64,000 bases of DNA, from contig JBDKUO010000004.1 in the NCBI GenBank assembly GCA_039679645.1, forward strand, positions 1 to 64,000, written 5' to 3'. Position 1 is the stretch's first letter, and each line of letters starts with the position of its first letter. The notes under the pieces are model-generated. The model did not search any database and was not told the origin of the DNA. It saw only the letters and a list, made by a program, of their open reading frames with translations. A program made the translations under genes and the position numbers. This document shows, piece after piece, positions 8,099 through 17,615 of this stretch. This stretch comes from Armatimonadota bacterium. Its GTDB lineage: Bacteria; Armatimonadota; UBA5829.

Positions 8099-9166
8099 AT
8101 GGTATTGTCATATCGCGATTTTGTGTTTGCTGTAGTCATGGCTTTTATTGTCTGCTGTCCATCAATCGGCAGTCAGGGTCCAAAACAGAAAAGGTTGAGT
8201 ATCATGAGAGTAAGCGGAGAGAGTATGGTTCTGGCAGAGCGAACTCCGGGGATGCTCTGTTTCGATAACGTCGTCCCCGGCACTGTTGTAGTGCGCAGCA
8301 CATATCTGCCGGATCAAAAGGATACGATTATCTACAAGCAGGGTCGCGATTATGTGTTAAATTACACCCTCGGGACTATTGCCCGCTCACCAATATCGCG
8401 CATTCCCGACTACGCCGCCAATATCCTATACGGCAAGAAAGCCTTCGATCACACAAAATATCCCGGTTACGGCAACCATGCATTCTTTGTCTGGGTCGAT
8501 TATGAAACAAAAAACGGCCACCCAGTTGCCGTTAAGACAGATCAGTCTGCTCTACTCCAAAAGAGCCTGGCAAAGCTGAATGCAGGTGGTCCATTTAAGA
8601 TCATCGTCTTTGGGGACAGCATCTCCACCGGTTGCGAGGCTTCCGCAGAAGCTCTTCGTTATCCAAACCTTTACGCGCAATCTCTGCAGACGCGCTTCCC
8701 GAAAGCGCAGATAACTCTGGAAAATGGAGCAAAAGGAGGCGACACATCAGTTCAGGGTATTGCCAGGCTGGAAGATAAGGTGCTTTCACGCAACCCTGAC
8801 CTTGTGCTTCTTGCATTCGGCATGAACGATCATAACAAAGGCAGTGTGCCCCTGGATACTTTTGAGAAGAATCTTGAGAGCATGGTCCAAAAGATACGCG
8901 AACGCACCGGCGCCGAGGTAATTATCCTCTCTACGTTCCCGCCAAATCCCGACTGGGCATTCGGCTCACATCAGATGGAAAAATATGCGCAAACTACGCA
9001 GAATGCAGCCAAAAAACTGAAGTGCGCCTACGCAGATGTTTATTCGGTATGGGCGAAAGTTCTTGAGCGAAAAGACTGGCCCAGTCTGCTCGGCAATAAT
9101 ATCAACCACCCAAACAATTTCGGACACTGGTTATATCTTCAGGCGTTGGAAGCGGTTGGGTTTTAG
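8099..9166 (+). CDS. Secreted SGNH/GDSL-family hydrolase
   Basis: A 355-residue protein with an N-terminal hydrophobic signal segment, a small beta-rich N-terminal part, and a C-terminal SGNH hydrolase domain. Block I is FGDSISTG (nucleophile Ser near residue 174), the Gly block is GAKGGDTS, block III is AFGMNDH, and block V is NINHPNNFGH. The last places Asn where the usual DxxH catalytic Asp would be; this variant occurs in some carbohydrate-esterase-like SGNH proteins, so activity is not excluded. It probably removes acyl groups from extracytoplasmic carbohydrate. It is unrelated to prfB, 27 nt upstream. Confidence 0.82.
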   Translation: MVLSYRDFVFAVVMAFIVCCPSIGSQGPKQKRLSIMRVSGESMVLAERTPGMLCFDNVVPGTVVVRSTYLPDQKDTIIYKQGRDYVLNYTLGTIARSPISRIPDYAANILYGKKAFDHTKYPGYGNHAFFVWVDYETKNGHPVAVKTDQSALLQKSLAKLNAGGPFKIIVFGDSISTGCEASAEALRYPNLYAQSLQTRFPKAQITLENGAKGGDTSVQGIARLEDKVLSRNPDLVLLAFGMNDHNKGSVPLDTFEKNLESMVQKIRERTGAEVIILSTFPPNPDWAFGSHQMEKYAQTTQNAAKKLKCAYADVYSVWAKVLERKDWPSLLGNNINHPNNFGHWLYLQALEAVGF

Positions 9167-9344
9167 TTATAGTGGCAGAACAGAGCGAAATGCCGATTGT
9201 TCGGTCTTAACAAAGCGCTGCAATTTCATTGTTTGCATACTTGGGCTGGTGGGTATAGAACAGGTGCGAACGTCTGGGTGGGAGCCGCGAAAAAAAAGAA
9301 GCGGCGACAACGGGATCAGGCGGTCGTGAACGGTTTCCCCCAGC

Positions 9345-9414
9345 GATCCGTGCTGTGGTGCACGCGAAATAATGCGCAAGCGGGCCGAGGATGATTCCGA
9401 CTGCAGCACGGATC
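9345..9414. other. Structured intergenic element between convergent genes
   Basis: GATCCGTGCTG (9345-9355) and CAGCACGGATC (9404-9414) form a perfect 11-bp stem around a 48-nt GC-rich interior that can fold further. It lies between the ends of the SGNH gene and panC. A short GCCGC/GCGGC hairpin around an A8 run lies at about 9285-9310. I match neither to a known RNA family. The first could be a terminator stem, a small RNA or a repeat element. Confidence 0.45.
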
Positions 9415-9429
9415 AGTTCAGAACTTAGA

Positions 9430-10272
9430 TCAACCTAATACCACGTTATCTATCAGCCTTGTTGAGCCTACCCTGACAGCCAGCAGGACCACTGCCGAAC
9501 GCTCTATTGTCTCTATTGAAGCGAGAGTCTCGGCATCCGCGACGGCAACATAATCCACTTTTGCAAGCGGTTCAGCAGCGATATGGTTCCAGACACGGGT
9601 TTGAATAGCTTTTGCATTTCTCTCGCCTTTTTCAAATGCCTGCTTAGCCATCTCCAGTGATCTGCTCAAAACCAGTGCGGCCTCATGCTCGCGCGAATCC
9701 AGGTATGAATTGCGGGAAGATATAGCCAGACCATCGCGCTCACGAACTGTGTCTATGGGCACTATCTCAACATTCATATTGAGGTCGCTGACAATTTTTT
9801 TGATTATAACAAGCTGCTGATAGTCTTTTTTTCCGAAGTAAGCGCGGTCGGCATCGGTTATATTGAAAAGCTTGGTGCATACCGTGGCGACTCCCCGGAA
9901 ATGCCCTGGGCGGCTCTGGCCCTCCAATACTTCGGCTGGTCCTTTGACATCTATCCATGTATCGAAGCCGCCCGGATACATGTCCACCGCCAGCGGTGCA
10001 AATACTGCATCCGCCTCCGCACTCTCGCATTTGCGACAATCGGCTTCAAGGGTTCTGGGATATTTTTGAAAATCCTCATTCGGCCCGAACTGAGTGGGAT
10101 TTACGAACACACTTACTACAACAAACCCGCAGTCCTGCTTTGCGTGAGACACGAGCGTGAGGTGGCCGACATGCAGCGCACCCATTGTCGGGACGAGGCC
10201 GATGGTCTTGCCTTCCGCACGAGCGTTTTCGACAAGCGAGCGCATCTCATCTATTGAATGTACAATCTGCAT
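9430..10272 (-). CDS. panC: Pantoate--beta-alanine ligase
   Basis: A 280-residue enzyme that condenses pantoate and beta-alanine with ATP to form pantothenate, the precursor of CoA, in the cytoplasm. The family's ATP-site motif (VPTMGALHVGHLTLV, with HVGH as the nucleotidyltransferase HIGH-type signature), the FVNPTQFGPNEDF stretch, YFGKKDYQQL and the KMSKS-like RERDGLAISSRNSYL are all in place. The length is normal. The next gene on the same strand encodes an unrelated lipoprotein, so panC is probably not in a pan operon here. Confidence 0.95.
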   Translation of the reverse strand: MQIVHSIDEMRSLVENARAEGKTIGLVPTMGALHVGHLTLVSHAKQDCGFVVVSVFVNPTQFGPNEDFQKYPRTLEADCRKCESAEADAVFAPLAVDMYPGGFDTWIDVKGPAEVLEGQSRPGHFRGVATVCTKLFNITDADRAYFGKKDYQQLVIIKKIVSDLNMNVEIVPIDTVRERDGLAISSRNSYLDSREHEAALVLSRSLEMAKQAFEKGERNAKAIQTRVWNHIAAEPLAKVDYVAVADAETLASIETIERSAVVLLAVRVGSTRLIDNVVLG

Positions 10273-10313
10273 GCAAACTTCCCTTCACCTTCACAAGCTG
10301 CCCGATGCCACAC

Positions 10314-11768
10314 TTATTTAATCTTATCCAGTTTAGCAATAATATCCTTCTCAGGCGGAATGCCGAGCATAGTCTCTTGGACAACGCCGGACTTGTCTAT
10401 CAGGAAGATGGTGGGAAGCACCTGAACGTGATACTTGGTTCTAAGGATATTCGCGATGTCTTTATTGGCATATACCACCGGAAAATCAAGTGACTTTTTA
10501 GCAAGATACTGCTTTACCTTTTGGATGTCTGTATTAACACATATCGAGACTATTTGGACTGAATCCTTATGCTTTTCATAGATTTTCTGCAATACAGGCA
10601 GGTGCTGCTCACACATCGGCAGCGCCCAGCAGTCCAGTATAACGGCTTTACCCTGAAAATCAGAGATGCTCTTCTTATTTCCATCGATCCAAGTGAACGA
10701 AAGCTCCGGGGCATGTTTGGCATGCAGATAGTCTCTGGTCAGGTCTTCGGCAGACTTCGCGCCTGCCGGGGCGTTGAATACAAAATTGGAATCCGGAATA
10801 TTGGAATCCAGAGCGCATTTTGTTACAACAACGTTAATTGTGGACTCAAGCAGTTTCGGCGCTTTACCTTTGTAGCCTTTGGGCAGATTGGGCCTGCCCT
10901 TTTCGACCAACTGATTTCTATAGATCACGAAGTCCTTCTTGCCGACCCAAAGCGTCTGGACGGCGTTCGTTCCTTTGGGGCACCCCATACCTTCTTTGAT
11001 ACGCATTGAAAGCACAAAAGTGTCTCTGCCGCCAACTTTGAAATCTTTAAGCAGTTTCATGGAAGACATCATGGGACCGTAATCCATGCCCAGCAATAGA
11101 CCAAGGCTGCGCACTCCCATTTGTGAGCCTATCATTTCTCTGAGGAGGAGGCGTTCCTTGTCTTTATCGAGTTTGGATTTGACGAAGCGCTTCGTGCCCT
11201 TAAAGTATCTGACGACAACCTTGCCGTTGCTTACGAGCCGCTCACTAGATCCGGTGACATTAAACTTATCCGGTCGCTTGAACATGAAGCCCGATTGGGT
11301 GTCGGAGGTCTTATTTACAACTTTACCGTCAGCCTCAACAACAGCGCTGGTTGTGCCGGTTGTTTTGATGGTTTTGACAGATCGATAGCGCATCTGCACG
11401 AGTGCAAGAAGCTGGTCGGGCTTTGGCCTGACGGATTTAGGGAGCGCTGCAGGCGCTGATGCTGCCGGCATGGTGGTCGGCACGTTAAGGCTTCCCGGAG
11501 CGCCGGAGCCGCTTTGACCATTCCTGCCATTATTGCTCAGCGCGCCAAGAGGATTAAGCGCTTGATCGAGCGTCGAAGGCTGAGTATTAAGCGGCAGCCC
11601 GGAACTTGGTTGATCATTTGTCGCCTGAGGTTTATCGGAAGAGCTTGTACTCTTCGAAACAGTTTGGCGGCCAGGCTTTTGGACGTATTTTACCGAAGCG
11701 TTTTTTTGGCCGCAGCCCGCCAGCACGAGCGTGCAAACCAAAATCACAAAAATAACTCTATATTTCAT
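10314..11768 (-). CDS. Lipoprotein with LolA-like and degenerate thioredoxin-like domains
   Basis: A 484-residue lipoprotein: signal peptide with lipobox (LVLAGC, Cys19), a Ser/Pro/Asn-rich linker, a LolA/DUF2092-like beta domain (about residues 110-330) and a C-terminal TlpA/AhpC-type thioredoxin fold (about 360-484). The active-site region reads DCWALPMCEQHLP where TlpA proteins have WATWCPPC. The first Cys of CxxC and the residue before it are lost, so ordinary disulfide reductase chemistry is unlikely unless the upstream Cys substitutes. The ATG at 11768 has GGAGGGG 6 nt upstream and begins the signal peptide. It may bind rather than reduce partners in the cell envelope. Confidence 0.75.
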   Translation of the reverse strand: MKYRVIFVILVCTLVLAGCGQKNASVKYVQKPGRQTVSKSTSSSDKPQATNDQPSSGLPLNTQPSTLDQALNPLGALSNNGRNGQSGSGAPGSLNVPTTMPAASAPAALPKSVRPKPDQLLALVQMRYRSVKTIKTTGTTSAVVEADGKVVNKTSDTQSGFMFKRPDKFNVTGSSERLVSNGKVVVRYFKGTKRFVKSKLDKDKERLLLREMIGSQMGVRSLGLLLGMDYGPMMSSMKLLKDFKVGGRDTFVLSMRIKEGMGCPKGTNAVQTLWVGKKDFVIYRNQLVEKGRPNLPKGYKGKAPKLLESTINVVVTKCALDSNIPDSNFVFNAPAGAKSAEDLTRDYLHAKHAPELSFTWIDGNKKSISDFQGKAVILDCWALPMCEQHLPVLQKIYEKHKDSVQIVSICVNTDIQKVKQYLAKKSLDFPVVYANKDIANILRTKYHVQVLPTIFLIDKSGVVQETMLGIPPEKDIIAKLDKIK

Positions 11769-11841
11769 TGAATCCCCTCCGCTTCGGAAGCTATCGTCCC
11801 GAGGCATACTTTATGTATCGTTCCACGAAAACGGCCGCGTC

Positions 11842-13563
11842 CTAATTTCCATTAGGAACTGATATTTCGCTGGTCAAATCGCCTACCGCCGCCTTTATGA
11901 TCCGCTTCTCGGTTATGTCCCACACAACGTCTGTCGAATATGTGCCGTTATTATCAGTCTTCCCGGCACTGCTGCTCGCGATTCCGCCCGTGACCGTCAA
12001 AGCAAGATCAATATTCGCAAGGAAGTTGCCGTTCAGATCGGACACAGTGATTTTGACCTTAGTCCGCCGTGGATCAAGTTTGTCATTCACTGCGGCGACA
12101 TCAATTTTTGCCGGCGGCCCGCCGACAACCATGACCGGAATGCTAGCTTTTTGAGAACCGTAAAATGCGTCGATTGTTCCGGTGCGCATCCTGATCGGAT
12201 TAAAGAAGCCTTTTTGATCAATGAAGCCTATTCCTTTTGTGCTCCCCCACACCACTCGGGAAAGCTGTTCTTCCGTAAGCATCTGATCATCGTCGCCCCA
12301 GGTCAAGTAGAGCTGTGTTTTCTCGCCTGATGTTATTTCTTTTCCAATCCCGCTGATCTTCAGCTTGAGAAGCTCAGGCGGAGCGGTCTTTTTATCGACA
12401 TTCACCAACAGCATATCGGCGACAGACCGCTCACTACCTTCATATGGATTGCCGGCGACAGCGCCGCCGGACGGGCTGTTGACTACAGTCCCGCGTATCG
12501 AAAGTGTGGTCGAGCCTCCACCGTCCAGGTTGATCGCCTGGCATGCGCCAAGTATCTTCATCGCTTCAGCAAGCTTTTGCAGTGGTAGCCCAGTGCTCAA
12601 CGATTGTCTTCCGTCGACCGTCACCAGTAAGAGTTTGTTGTCTGCGGTCACTCCGATCGCCGTGCGCGGATGGGTTGTTCTGGCAAAATCAGGCTTGAAA
12701 TCTTCCGCTCTGTAATCCAAATATACATTGCCGTCCTTAACCAGCCACGGCCCTCCGCCTACTGCCTGATCCACCTGCATCCAATCGACACCACAGGCGC
12801 TTTTAATATTGAAGACTATTCGGAGCTTATCACCCACAGCCACATTGCTTGCCAAAAACGAAGCCGCCGGTCCGCCTGCCGATAGAACTACACCGTTTTT
12901 TGGAATTTTTGTGTCCAGGGCATCTGTTTTAATCTCGGTCACAGTCAGGTTTAGGGTGCAGCCGGCACGCACCGGCAATTCGTCAGTTGTAGCGACTACA
13001 TCCGTGCCTTTGTACTTGGACAGGGTGCTTTCGCCGTATGTAGGTGTATAGACTACCAACTGGTTTGTCTCTCTGGCGCGGTTGATGCCGTCTATCTGCC
13101 TGCTTACACCGCTGGAAAAAGTGAGAGTTGCATCGAAGCTGGGAATATCGAAGACCGCATGTCCATCTCTAAGTATGCCGAAAGCTGCCCTGCCTTTTGC
13201 GGGTTCGCTGATAAGCTCGCCGTCGGATATGCATATTCCATTTGGGTCTCCGGTAAATGGAAAGAAATCGGCGTTGATCCCGACAACTGCTCCCTTGCGT
13301 GCAGTTATCGAGCTTACTATCTCGCGGCCTTTATTCGGGGAAGTATCCATAACTACATCCTTGCCTATTGCCGCTTTGACATGGACTGCCGGGTTTGCAA
13401 GGTCTACTTTGACCACATTTGTAATATGCGGTTCCGGCTGTGTGGTAATGTCCTGGTAGAGCGTGACTCCGTCCGCGACATCTTTGACTACCGGCTCGGA
13501 GATCGCTGCAGTGCCAAGCGCAAGAATCGCGAGAATTATAAACCCGATCTTTTTATATTGCAT
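11842..13563 (-). CDS. Secreted phosphodiester glycosidase (NAGPA) family protein with Ig-like domain
   Basis: A 573-residue secreted protein. After the signal peptide comes a domain of the phosphodiester glycosidase family (the domain of human NAGPA and bacterial exopolysaccharide proteins), with NADFFPF, the conserved NLDGGGSTTL and a following Arg-Ser-containing RSVADMLLV. The last 100 residues resemble a Big-type Ig-like adhesion domain (KVKITVSDLNGNFL). It probably trims phosphodiester-linked sugars at the cell surface; the substrate is unknown. ATG 13563 is favoured over the ATG 12 nt upstream because GGAG lies 6 nt before it. It shares a minus-strand run with two other envelope genes. 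Confidence 0.78.
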   Translation of the reverse strand: MQYKKIGFIILAILALGTAAISEPVVKDVADGVTLYQDITTQPEPHITNVVKVDLANPAVHVKAAIGKDVVMDTSPNKGREIVSSITARKGAVVGINADFFPFTGDPNGICISDGELISEPAKGRAAFGILRDGHAVFDIPSFDATLTFSSGVSRQIDGINRARETNQLVVYTPTYGESTLSKYKGTDVVATTDELPVRAGCTLNLTVTEIKTDALDTKIPKNGVVLSAGGPAASFLASNVAVGDKLRIVFNIKSACGVDWMQVDQAVGGGPWLVKDGNVYLDYRAEDFKPDFARTTHPRTAIGVTADNKLLLVTVDGRQSLSTGLPLQKLAEAMKILGACQAINLDGGGSTTLSIRGTVVNSPSGGAVAGNPYEGSERSVADMLLVNVDKKTAPPELLKLKISGIGKEITSGEKTQLYLTWGDDDQMLTEEQLSRVVWGSTKGIGFIDQKGFFNPIRMRTGTIDAFYGSQKASIPVMVVGGPPAKIDVAAVNDKLDPRRTKVKITVSDLNGNFLANIDLALTVTGGIASSSAGKTDNNGTYSTDVVWDITEKRIIKAAVGDLTSEISVPNGN

Positions 13564-13665
13564 TCCAAACTCCATCTAAACTAGCTACGCACGAAGGCTA
13601 TCCGGCGTTCCTGCTGATTTTACTTACCGACCATGTTACTCCAAAATGGTCTCTGCCATGAGCGT

Positions 13666-15318
13666 TTATTTAGTCATCAATTTAATCGATTTCCAAAGTC
13701 CTCCCGCAAGCGCACGGTTAAGAACTTCTACTGCAACGACATTTTCCTGGTTCGGCTTTAACTGGGAAGTAACATCAAATGCAAACGGCACATCCCAACC
13801 CTCGTCGGGATCGATATCATGCGCTCCAATAAACTTTCCGTTCAACCATATCCACGCCGACTCATCGGCTGCACCGACTACAAGAAATACCCGTTTGCCT
13901 TTTTCAACCGAAGGAGCAGTGAACTTGATCCTGTACCACGCGGCTCCCTGATAGTCAGTATCCTCTTCATGCCAGAATTTGCCTATGCTGATTGTTCTCC
14001 AGGATGAATCATCCAAATCAGGAGCGTACCACCCGTCCTTTTTTCCGACCTTATTATCATCATGCTTAAACCGCCAGCCGGCTTTCGGAAAATCGAACAC
14101 TTCAGTCATTGTTGATTTGAACTTTGCAAAGGTTGTATTGTCATCATAGCCGGGCAAATCACATGCACGCACAGGTTTTGTTGCAAGTCGGTCGGGAAAC
14201 TTGCCGGGCGCAGGCCCTGATTTGGCAAGGGAAAGGACATTTATGTAAGCCTTTTGTGCATTGGCAGGGATATTATTTGTGCCCCACCATCTGAGCCGCT
14301 CTGAGTAGACCCAGACATATTTGTCGGAATACTTCATTGCATTCGCCAGTGACGTCCTGAACGCATCTGGAGAATACGCGTTTCTTGTATAATCGTCCGC
14401 ATACCACTTACGGTCGTTGGCCCCTGTCCCGGTTGCATAGTCGGGAAATGCTGCAAAACCGACGCGCATATGCTTTGCATAAGCATCAGGCACTGCCGTC
14501 TCTTTCATCTTCACATTAGATTTCAGGTTCTGTCTTGCTTTGCTGAAGACGTCTGCGGCGATGTGGCCGTAAGTGTTTTCGCAGCCGTCGATTATGATTG
14601 TACCGGGAGAAGCGGCCTCGCACATGCCGTCAAAAAAAGCGGGCAGCAGGACATATCCCCTTTTGTCTACGTGAGAGAAGCTGTATGCAAACAGAGACAG
14701 TATGGTTATATCAGGGTATTCCTTATTGATCGCTCTGATAAATTCTCTTCCGCGCTGCCTGACCATTGCTTTATATTCATCGATAGTATGCAATTTTTGT
14801 TTTGCGTCATCGTATTTCCAGATGTCCATTGTGCCGCCATAGTGCTCGCAGTCGAGCATGATGCCTTTGCATCCGCCCTGCTTTGCCACCTTTGCCAGGC
14901 ATGCAGCGTTATATGCGACAGTTGACCAGTTGGGATCATACCAGTCTACATATGGGAATGACGCAAATACCTGAATGAAGTTGTCTGTAAAACGCTTGAA
15001 GTTTGTCGCTTTGAGATCGTTTATTGCATGGTTATATTCTTCGGGTTTGAATTTCTTTGTTGTCCAGACATTTCCGGTTATCATACATCCCTGCAGGTCT
15101 CTGACTGAGATTACCAGACCGTCGAACGGAACTTTTTCCATTTCACTGATATTTTTGTTCACGAAAACAGTGTCCGGCACATCCCAGCCGTATTCGATCA
15201 GCTTTTTCCCTGCATAAGGATTCTGAGCCGACCATAAGAACGTGGCGCATGCGCCAAAAGCAATACAGAGGACTGTCGTGACCGATAATTTGCGCAACAT
15301 AAGAAATAACCTCTTCAC
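13666..15318 (-). CDS. Secreted TIM-barrel glycosidase-like protein with jelly-roll domain
   Basis: A 550-residue protein with an N-terminal signal segment. Residues 35-380 look like a TIM barrel: repeated beta-alpha units, with KGIMLDCEHYGG where a catalytic acid pair would sit at the end of strand four, as in hypothetical glycosidases of Armatimonadota and Planctomycetes. Residues 415-550 form a galactose-binding-like jelly roll (DDSSWRTISIGKFW, AWYRIKF, ADESAWIWLNGKFIG) like the sugar-binding domain of GH2 enzymes. It probably acts on extracellular polysaccharide; the substrate is not assignable. It is divergent from the transglutaminase-like gene. Confidence 0.7.
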   Translation of the reverse strand: MKRLFLMLRKLSVTTVLCIAFGACATFLWSAQNPYAGKKLIEYGWDVPDTVFVNKNISEMEKVPFDGLVISVRDLQGCMITGNVWTTKKFKPEEYNHAINDLKATNFKRFTDNFIQVFASFPYVDWYDPNWSTVAYNAACLAKVAKQGGCKGIMLDCEHYGGTMDIWKYDDAKQKLHTIDEYKAMVRQRGREFIRAINKEYPDITILSLFAYSFSHVDKRGYVLLPAFFDGMCEAASPGTIIIDGCENTYGHIAADVFSKARQNLKSNVKMKETAVPDAYAKHMRVGFAAFPDYATGTGANDRKWYADDYTRNAYSPDAFRTSLANAMKYSDKYVWVYSERLRWWGTNNIPANAQKAYINVLSLAKSGPAPGKFPDRLATKPVRACDLPGYDDNTTFAKFKSTMTEVFDFPKAGWRFKHDDNKVGKKDGWYAPDLDDSSWRTISIGKFWHEEDTDYQGAAWYRIKFTAPSVEKGKRVFLVVGAADESAWIWLNGKFIGAHDIDPDEGWDVPFAFDVTSQLKPNQENVVAVEVLNRALAGGLWKSIKLMTK

Positions 15319-15565
15319 CCGTGTCTTTCCAATATTTTAAGTACGGCCTGCCTACATCCCTTCCTGCTATGCATCAACATCTCACTAATGAACTGAGCAT
15401 GCTGAGTTATACGGTTTCTCTCACCAGGGTGATCGCATCTTGATTTATATCACGAAAACAGGGAATAGAAGGTATCATTCTTAATTTCTGCTCCATACCC
15501 ACCCCATAGTTTCTTTCGTGCTTTCTCCCTTACGTGTTTTCGTGATGAGAAAATTACCTCAGCGC

Positions 15566-15594
15566 TTGCCAACTTCTAAAAAACATGGCATTAT
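15566..15594 (+). promoter_or_regulatory. Possible sigma-70-type promoter
   Basis: TTGCCA, a 17-nt spacer and CATTAT, upstream of the gene at 15643. It lies in the 324-nt gap between divergent genes (15319-15642), in which I see no other feature apart from AT-rich stretches. Confidence 0.4.
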
Positions 15595-15642
15595 GGGATC
15601 GGCTATTATTGAGCCTGTAATTCACACGGAGAATGAGAGGGC

Positions 15643-16911
15643 ATGAGCACAAGAAATATACGAGTGATTGCTTTCTCGATTTGCCTGGCGGCGCTGTTTT
15701 GCGCAATATGTGCTGATGCATTTTGCGCTGAGTCCCGCTTTGGTCAGATCGATGAATATGTAGCTCGAACTCCTGCCAGTGCGAAAAAGTCGATAAACAG
15801 CCTTGCTGATTATCTTATAAAGCCGGCCGGCAGCGACGTTGAAAAGGCTCGGGCGATTTTTTCGTGGATCACCCACAATATAAACTTCGACATGGATGCT
15901 TATGACTCAGGCATTTATGGCGATCAGAGCCCTGCAACAGTGCTGAAGACACGAACGGCAGTCTGCGACGGATATTCAAATCTCTTCAATGCGCTCGCGA
16001 AAAGAGCAGGCGTTGAGTCTGTAACGATAGACGGTTGCTCTCGAGGCAGAGACTACCAAGTAGGTTCGACATTCACCAGGAACGACCACAGTTGGAATGC
16101 TGTAAAGATAGATGGGTCATGGCGCTTGCTTGATTGCATCTGGGGCGCGGGATATATCGACGGTGATCGCAAATTTGTTCGTAAGCCAAGGGATTACTAC
16201 TTCCTTACCGATCCTACAGCATTCGTATATGACCATTTTCCTCAAAACCCGTCATGGCAGCTCCTGGATAAGCCGATCACCAAGTCCGAGTTTGAGAGCC
16301 TGGTATATATAAGGCCAGCGTTTTTTAGTTACAATCTCAAGCTTGCCAGTAATTTACAAGGGACCATAAATTGCGGCAACTCCTGCTCGGTGGAATTGGT
16401 ATCTCCGGATGATGTGCTGCTTGCGGCGGAGGTAAAGCGGGGAGAGGTAAATGCCCCAGGCGCATCCGTCTTTGTGCAGCGAGACAGCAGTCGTGTTTGC
16501 GTAAACGCAATTTTTCCGACAGCAGGTGAATATATTCTACGCCTATATGCCAAGCGTGCTGATGCTCCGGGCAATTATGATTGGGCAGCGGACTACTGCG
16601 TAAAGGCAAATCCTCAGACGAGTGACAATGATGCATTCCCGACTGCGTTTGAGACATTCCATCAGAAAAATGCTCATCTTTACGAGCCTATGCGCGGCTG
16701 TCTGAAGTCAGGCTCCACCCAGACGTTTAGGATAACCGCACCCGAAGCCCTGGCGGTGGCTGTGATCATTGACGGCAAATGGGTGAATCTGCAAAAGACC
16801 GGCAGCTTATTTGAAGGTCAAGCGCTCATTAGAGGCAATGATGTTCAGGTTGCGGCTATGTTCCCGGGAAACCGGAATTACCTGGTATTGCTAAAATACA
16901 CTGTGACATGA
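15643..16911 (+). CDS. Secreted transglutaminase-like protein (kyphoscoliosis-peptidase type)
   Basis: A 422-residue protein with a signal peptide and a transglutaminase-core domain (about residues 50-180). The catalytic triad is visible: Cys107 in AVCDGYSNLF, His near 149 in NDHSWNAVKI, and Asp near 164 in RLLDCIWGAG. The N-terminal helix (EKARAIFSWITHNINFD) is typical of this family. The C-terminal half is beta-rich and similar to the domains that follow the core in eukaryotic KY-type proteins. It probably acts as a cysteine protease or cross-linker in the envelope. It overlaps comF by 4 nt, but a shared function is unlikely. Confidence 0.82.
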   Translation: MSTRNIRVIAFSICLAALFCAICADAFCAESRFGQIDEYVARTPASAKKSINSLADYLIKPAGSDVEKARAIFSWITHNINFDMDAYDSGIYGDQSPATVLKTRTAVCDGYSNLFNALAKRAGVESVTIDGCSRGRDYQVGSTFTRNDHSWNAVKIDGSWRLLDCIWGAGYIDGDRKFVRKPRDYYFLTDPTAFVYDHFPQNPSWQLLDKPITKSEFESLVYIRPAFFSYNLKLASNLQGTINCGNSCSVELVSPDDVLLAAEVKRGEVNAPGASVFVQRDSSRVCVNAIFPTAGEYILRLYAKRADAPGNYDWAADYCVKANPQTSDNDAFPTAFETFHQKNAHLYEPMRGCLKSGSTQTFRITAPEALAVAVIIDGKWVNLQKTGSLFEGQALIRGNDVQVAAMFPGNRNYLVLLKYTVT

Positions 16912-17615
16912 AAGCTTTGGCAAGCAATCTCTTCTCCGGCATGCTTGATCTGGTCTATCCGTCATATTGCCTTGCGTGCGGCAGGGCGGATGACGATTAT
17001 CTGTGTGCAGAGTGCATAGAGATGATCGATGTCGTCGGCGATATGTACTGCCACAAGTGCGCAATGCCGTGCGAGGCCAATATCTGCGCAGACTGCCAAA
17101 ATCGAGAATTTTCATTTGACTTCGCCGGCAGCGCCGGTCTATATGAAGGCGTTTTGCGTAAAGCGATCCATGCCCTCAAGTACGATATGCACCTTGCCAT
17201 AGTCGAGCAGTTGGCTGATCTTATGATCCGCTGCTACCCTCACCGGCAGCTAAACGGCAATGTCGATATGGTCGTCCCGATACCCATTCACCGCAATCGA
17301 CTGGTAGAGCGCGGGTTCAATCAGTCGGAGGAACTTGGCCGACTGCTTTGTAAGCGTATATCCGTGCCGCTGGAGATCAACGCACTCTACAGAATAAAGA
17401 ACACACGCCACCAAGTCAGTCTGCCTCAGGATGAACGCATGCTCAATATCAAAGGCGCGTTTGCGGTGCAGCGGCCCGATCTGATCACAGGCAAACGCGT
17501 GCTGCTGGTCGATGACGTATTTACAACCGGCAGCACGCTCAATGAAGCTGCTAAAATGCTCAAGGAAGCAGGGGCTCAGTCAGTCTTTGTCTACACTCTT
17601 GCCAGAAGCTTCTAG
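16908..17615 (+). CDS. comF: ComF family protein (phosphoribosyltransferase fold)
   Basis: A 235-residue ComF protein. The N-terminal zinc-finger segment has four CxxC-type pairs (CLACG, CAEC, CHKC, CADC), followed by a phosphoribosyltransferase domain with the PRPP loop VLLVDDVFTTGSTL. In competent bacteria ComF helps single-stranded DNA reach the cytoplasm; in others the role is unclear. It starts within the stop of the transglutaminase-like gene (ATGA). Its stop shares the tetranucleotide CTAG with the stop of the convergent GH2 gene. Confidence 0.9.
   Translation: MKALASNLFSGMLDLVYPSYCLACGRADDDYLCAECIEMIDVVGDMYCHKCAMPCEANICADCQNREFSFDFAGSAGLYEGVLRKAIHALKYDMHLAIVEQLADLMIRCYPHRQLNGNVDMVVPIPIHRNRLVERGFNQSEELGRLLCKRISVPLEINALYRIKNTRHQVSLPQDERMLNIKGAFAVQRPDLITGKRVLLVDDVFTTGSTLNEAAKMLKEAGAQSVFVYTLARSF

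Noticed and set aside
9167-9429. SRP RNA, tmRNA or RNase P RNA in the structured gap
   Set aside because: None of the conserved core sequences of these RNAs is present on either strand.
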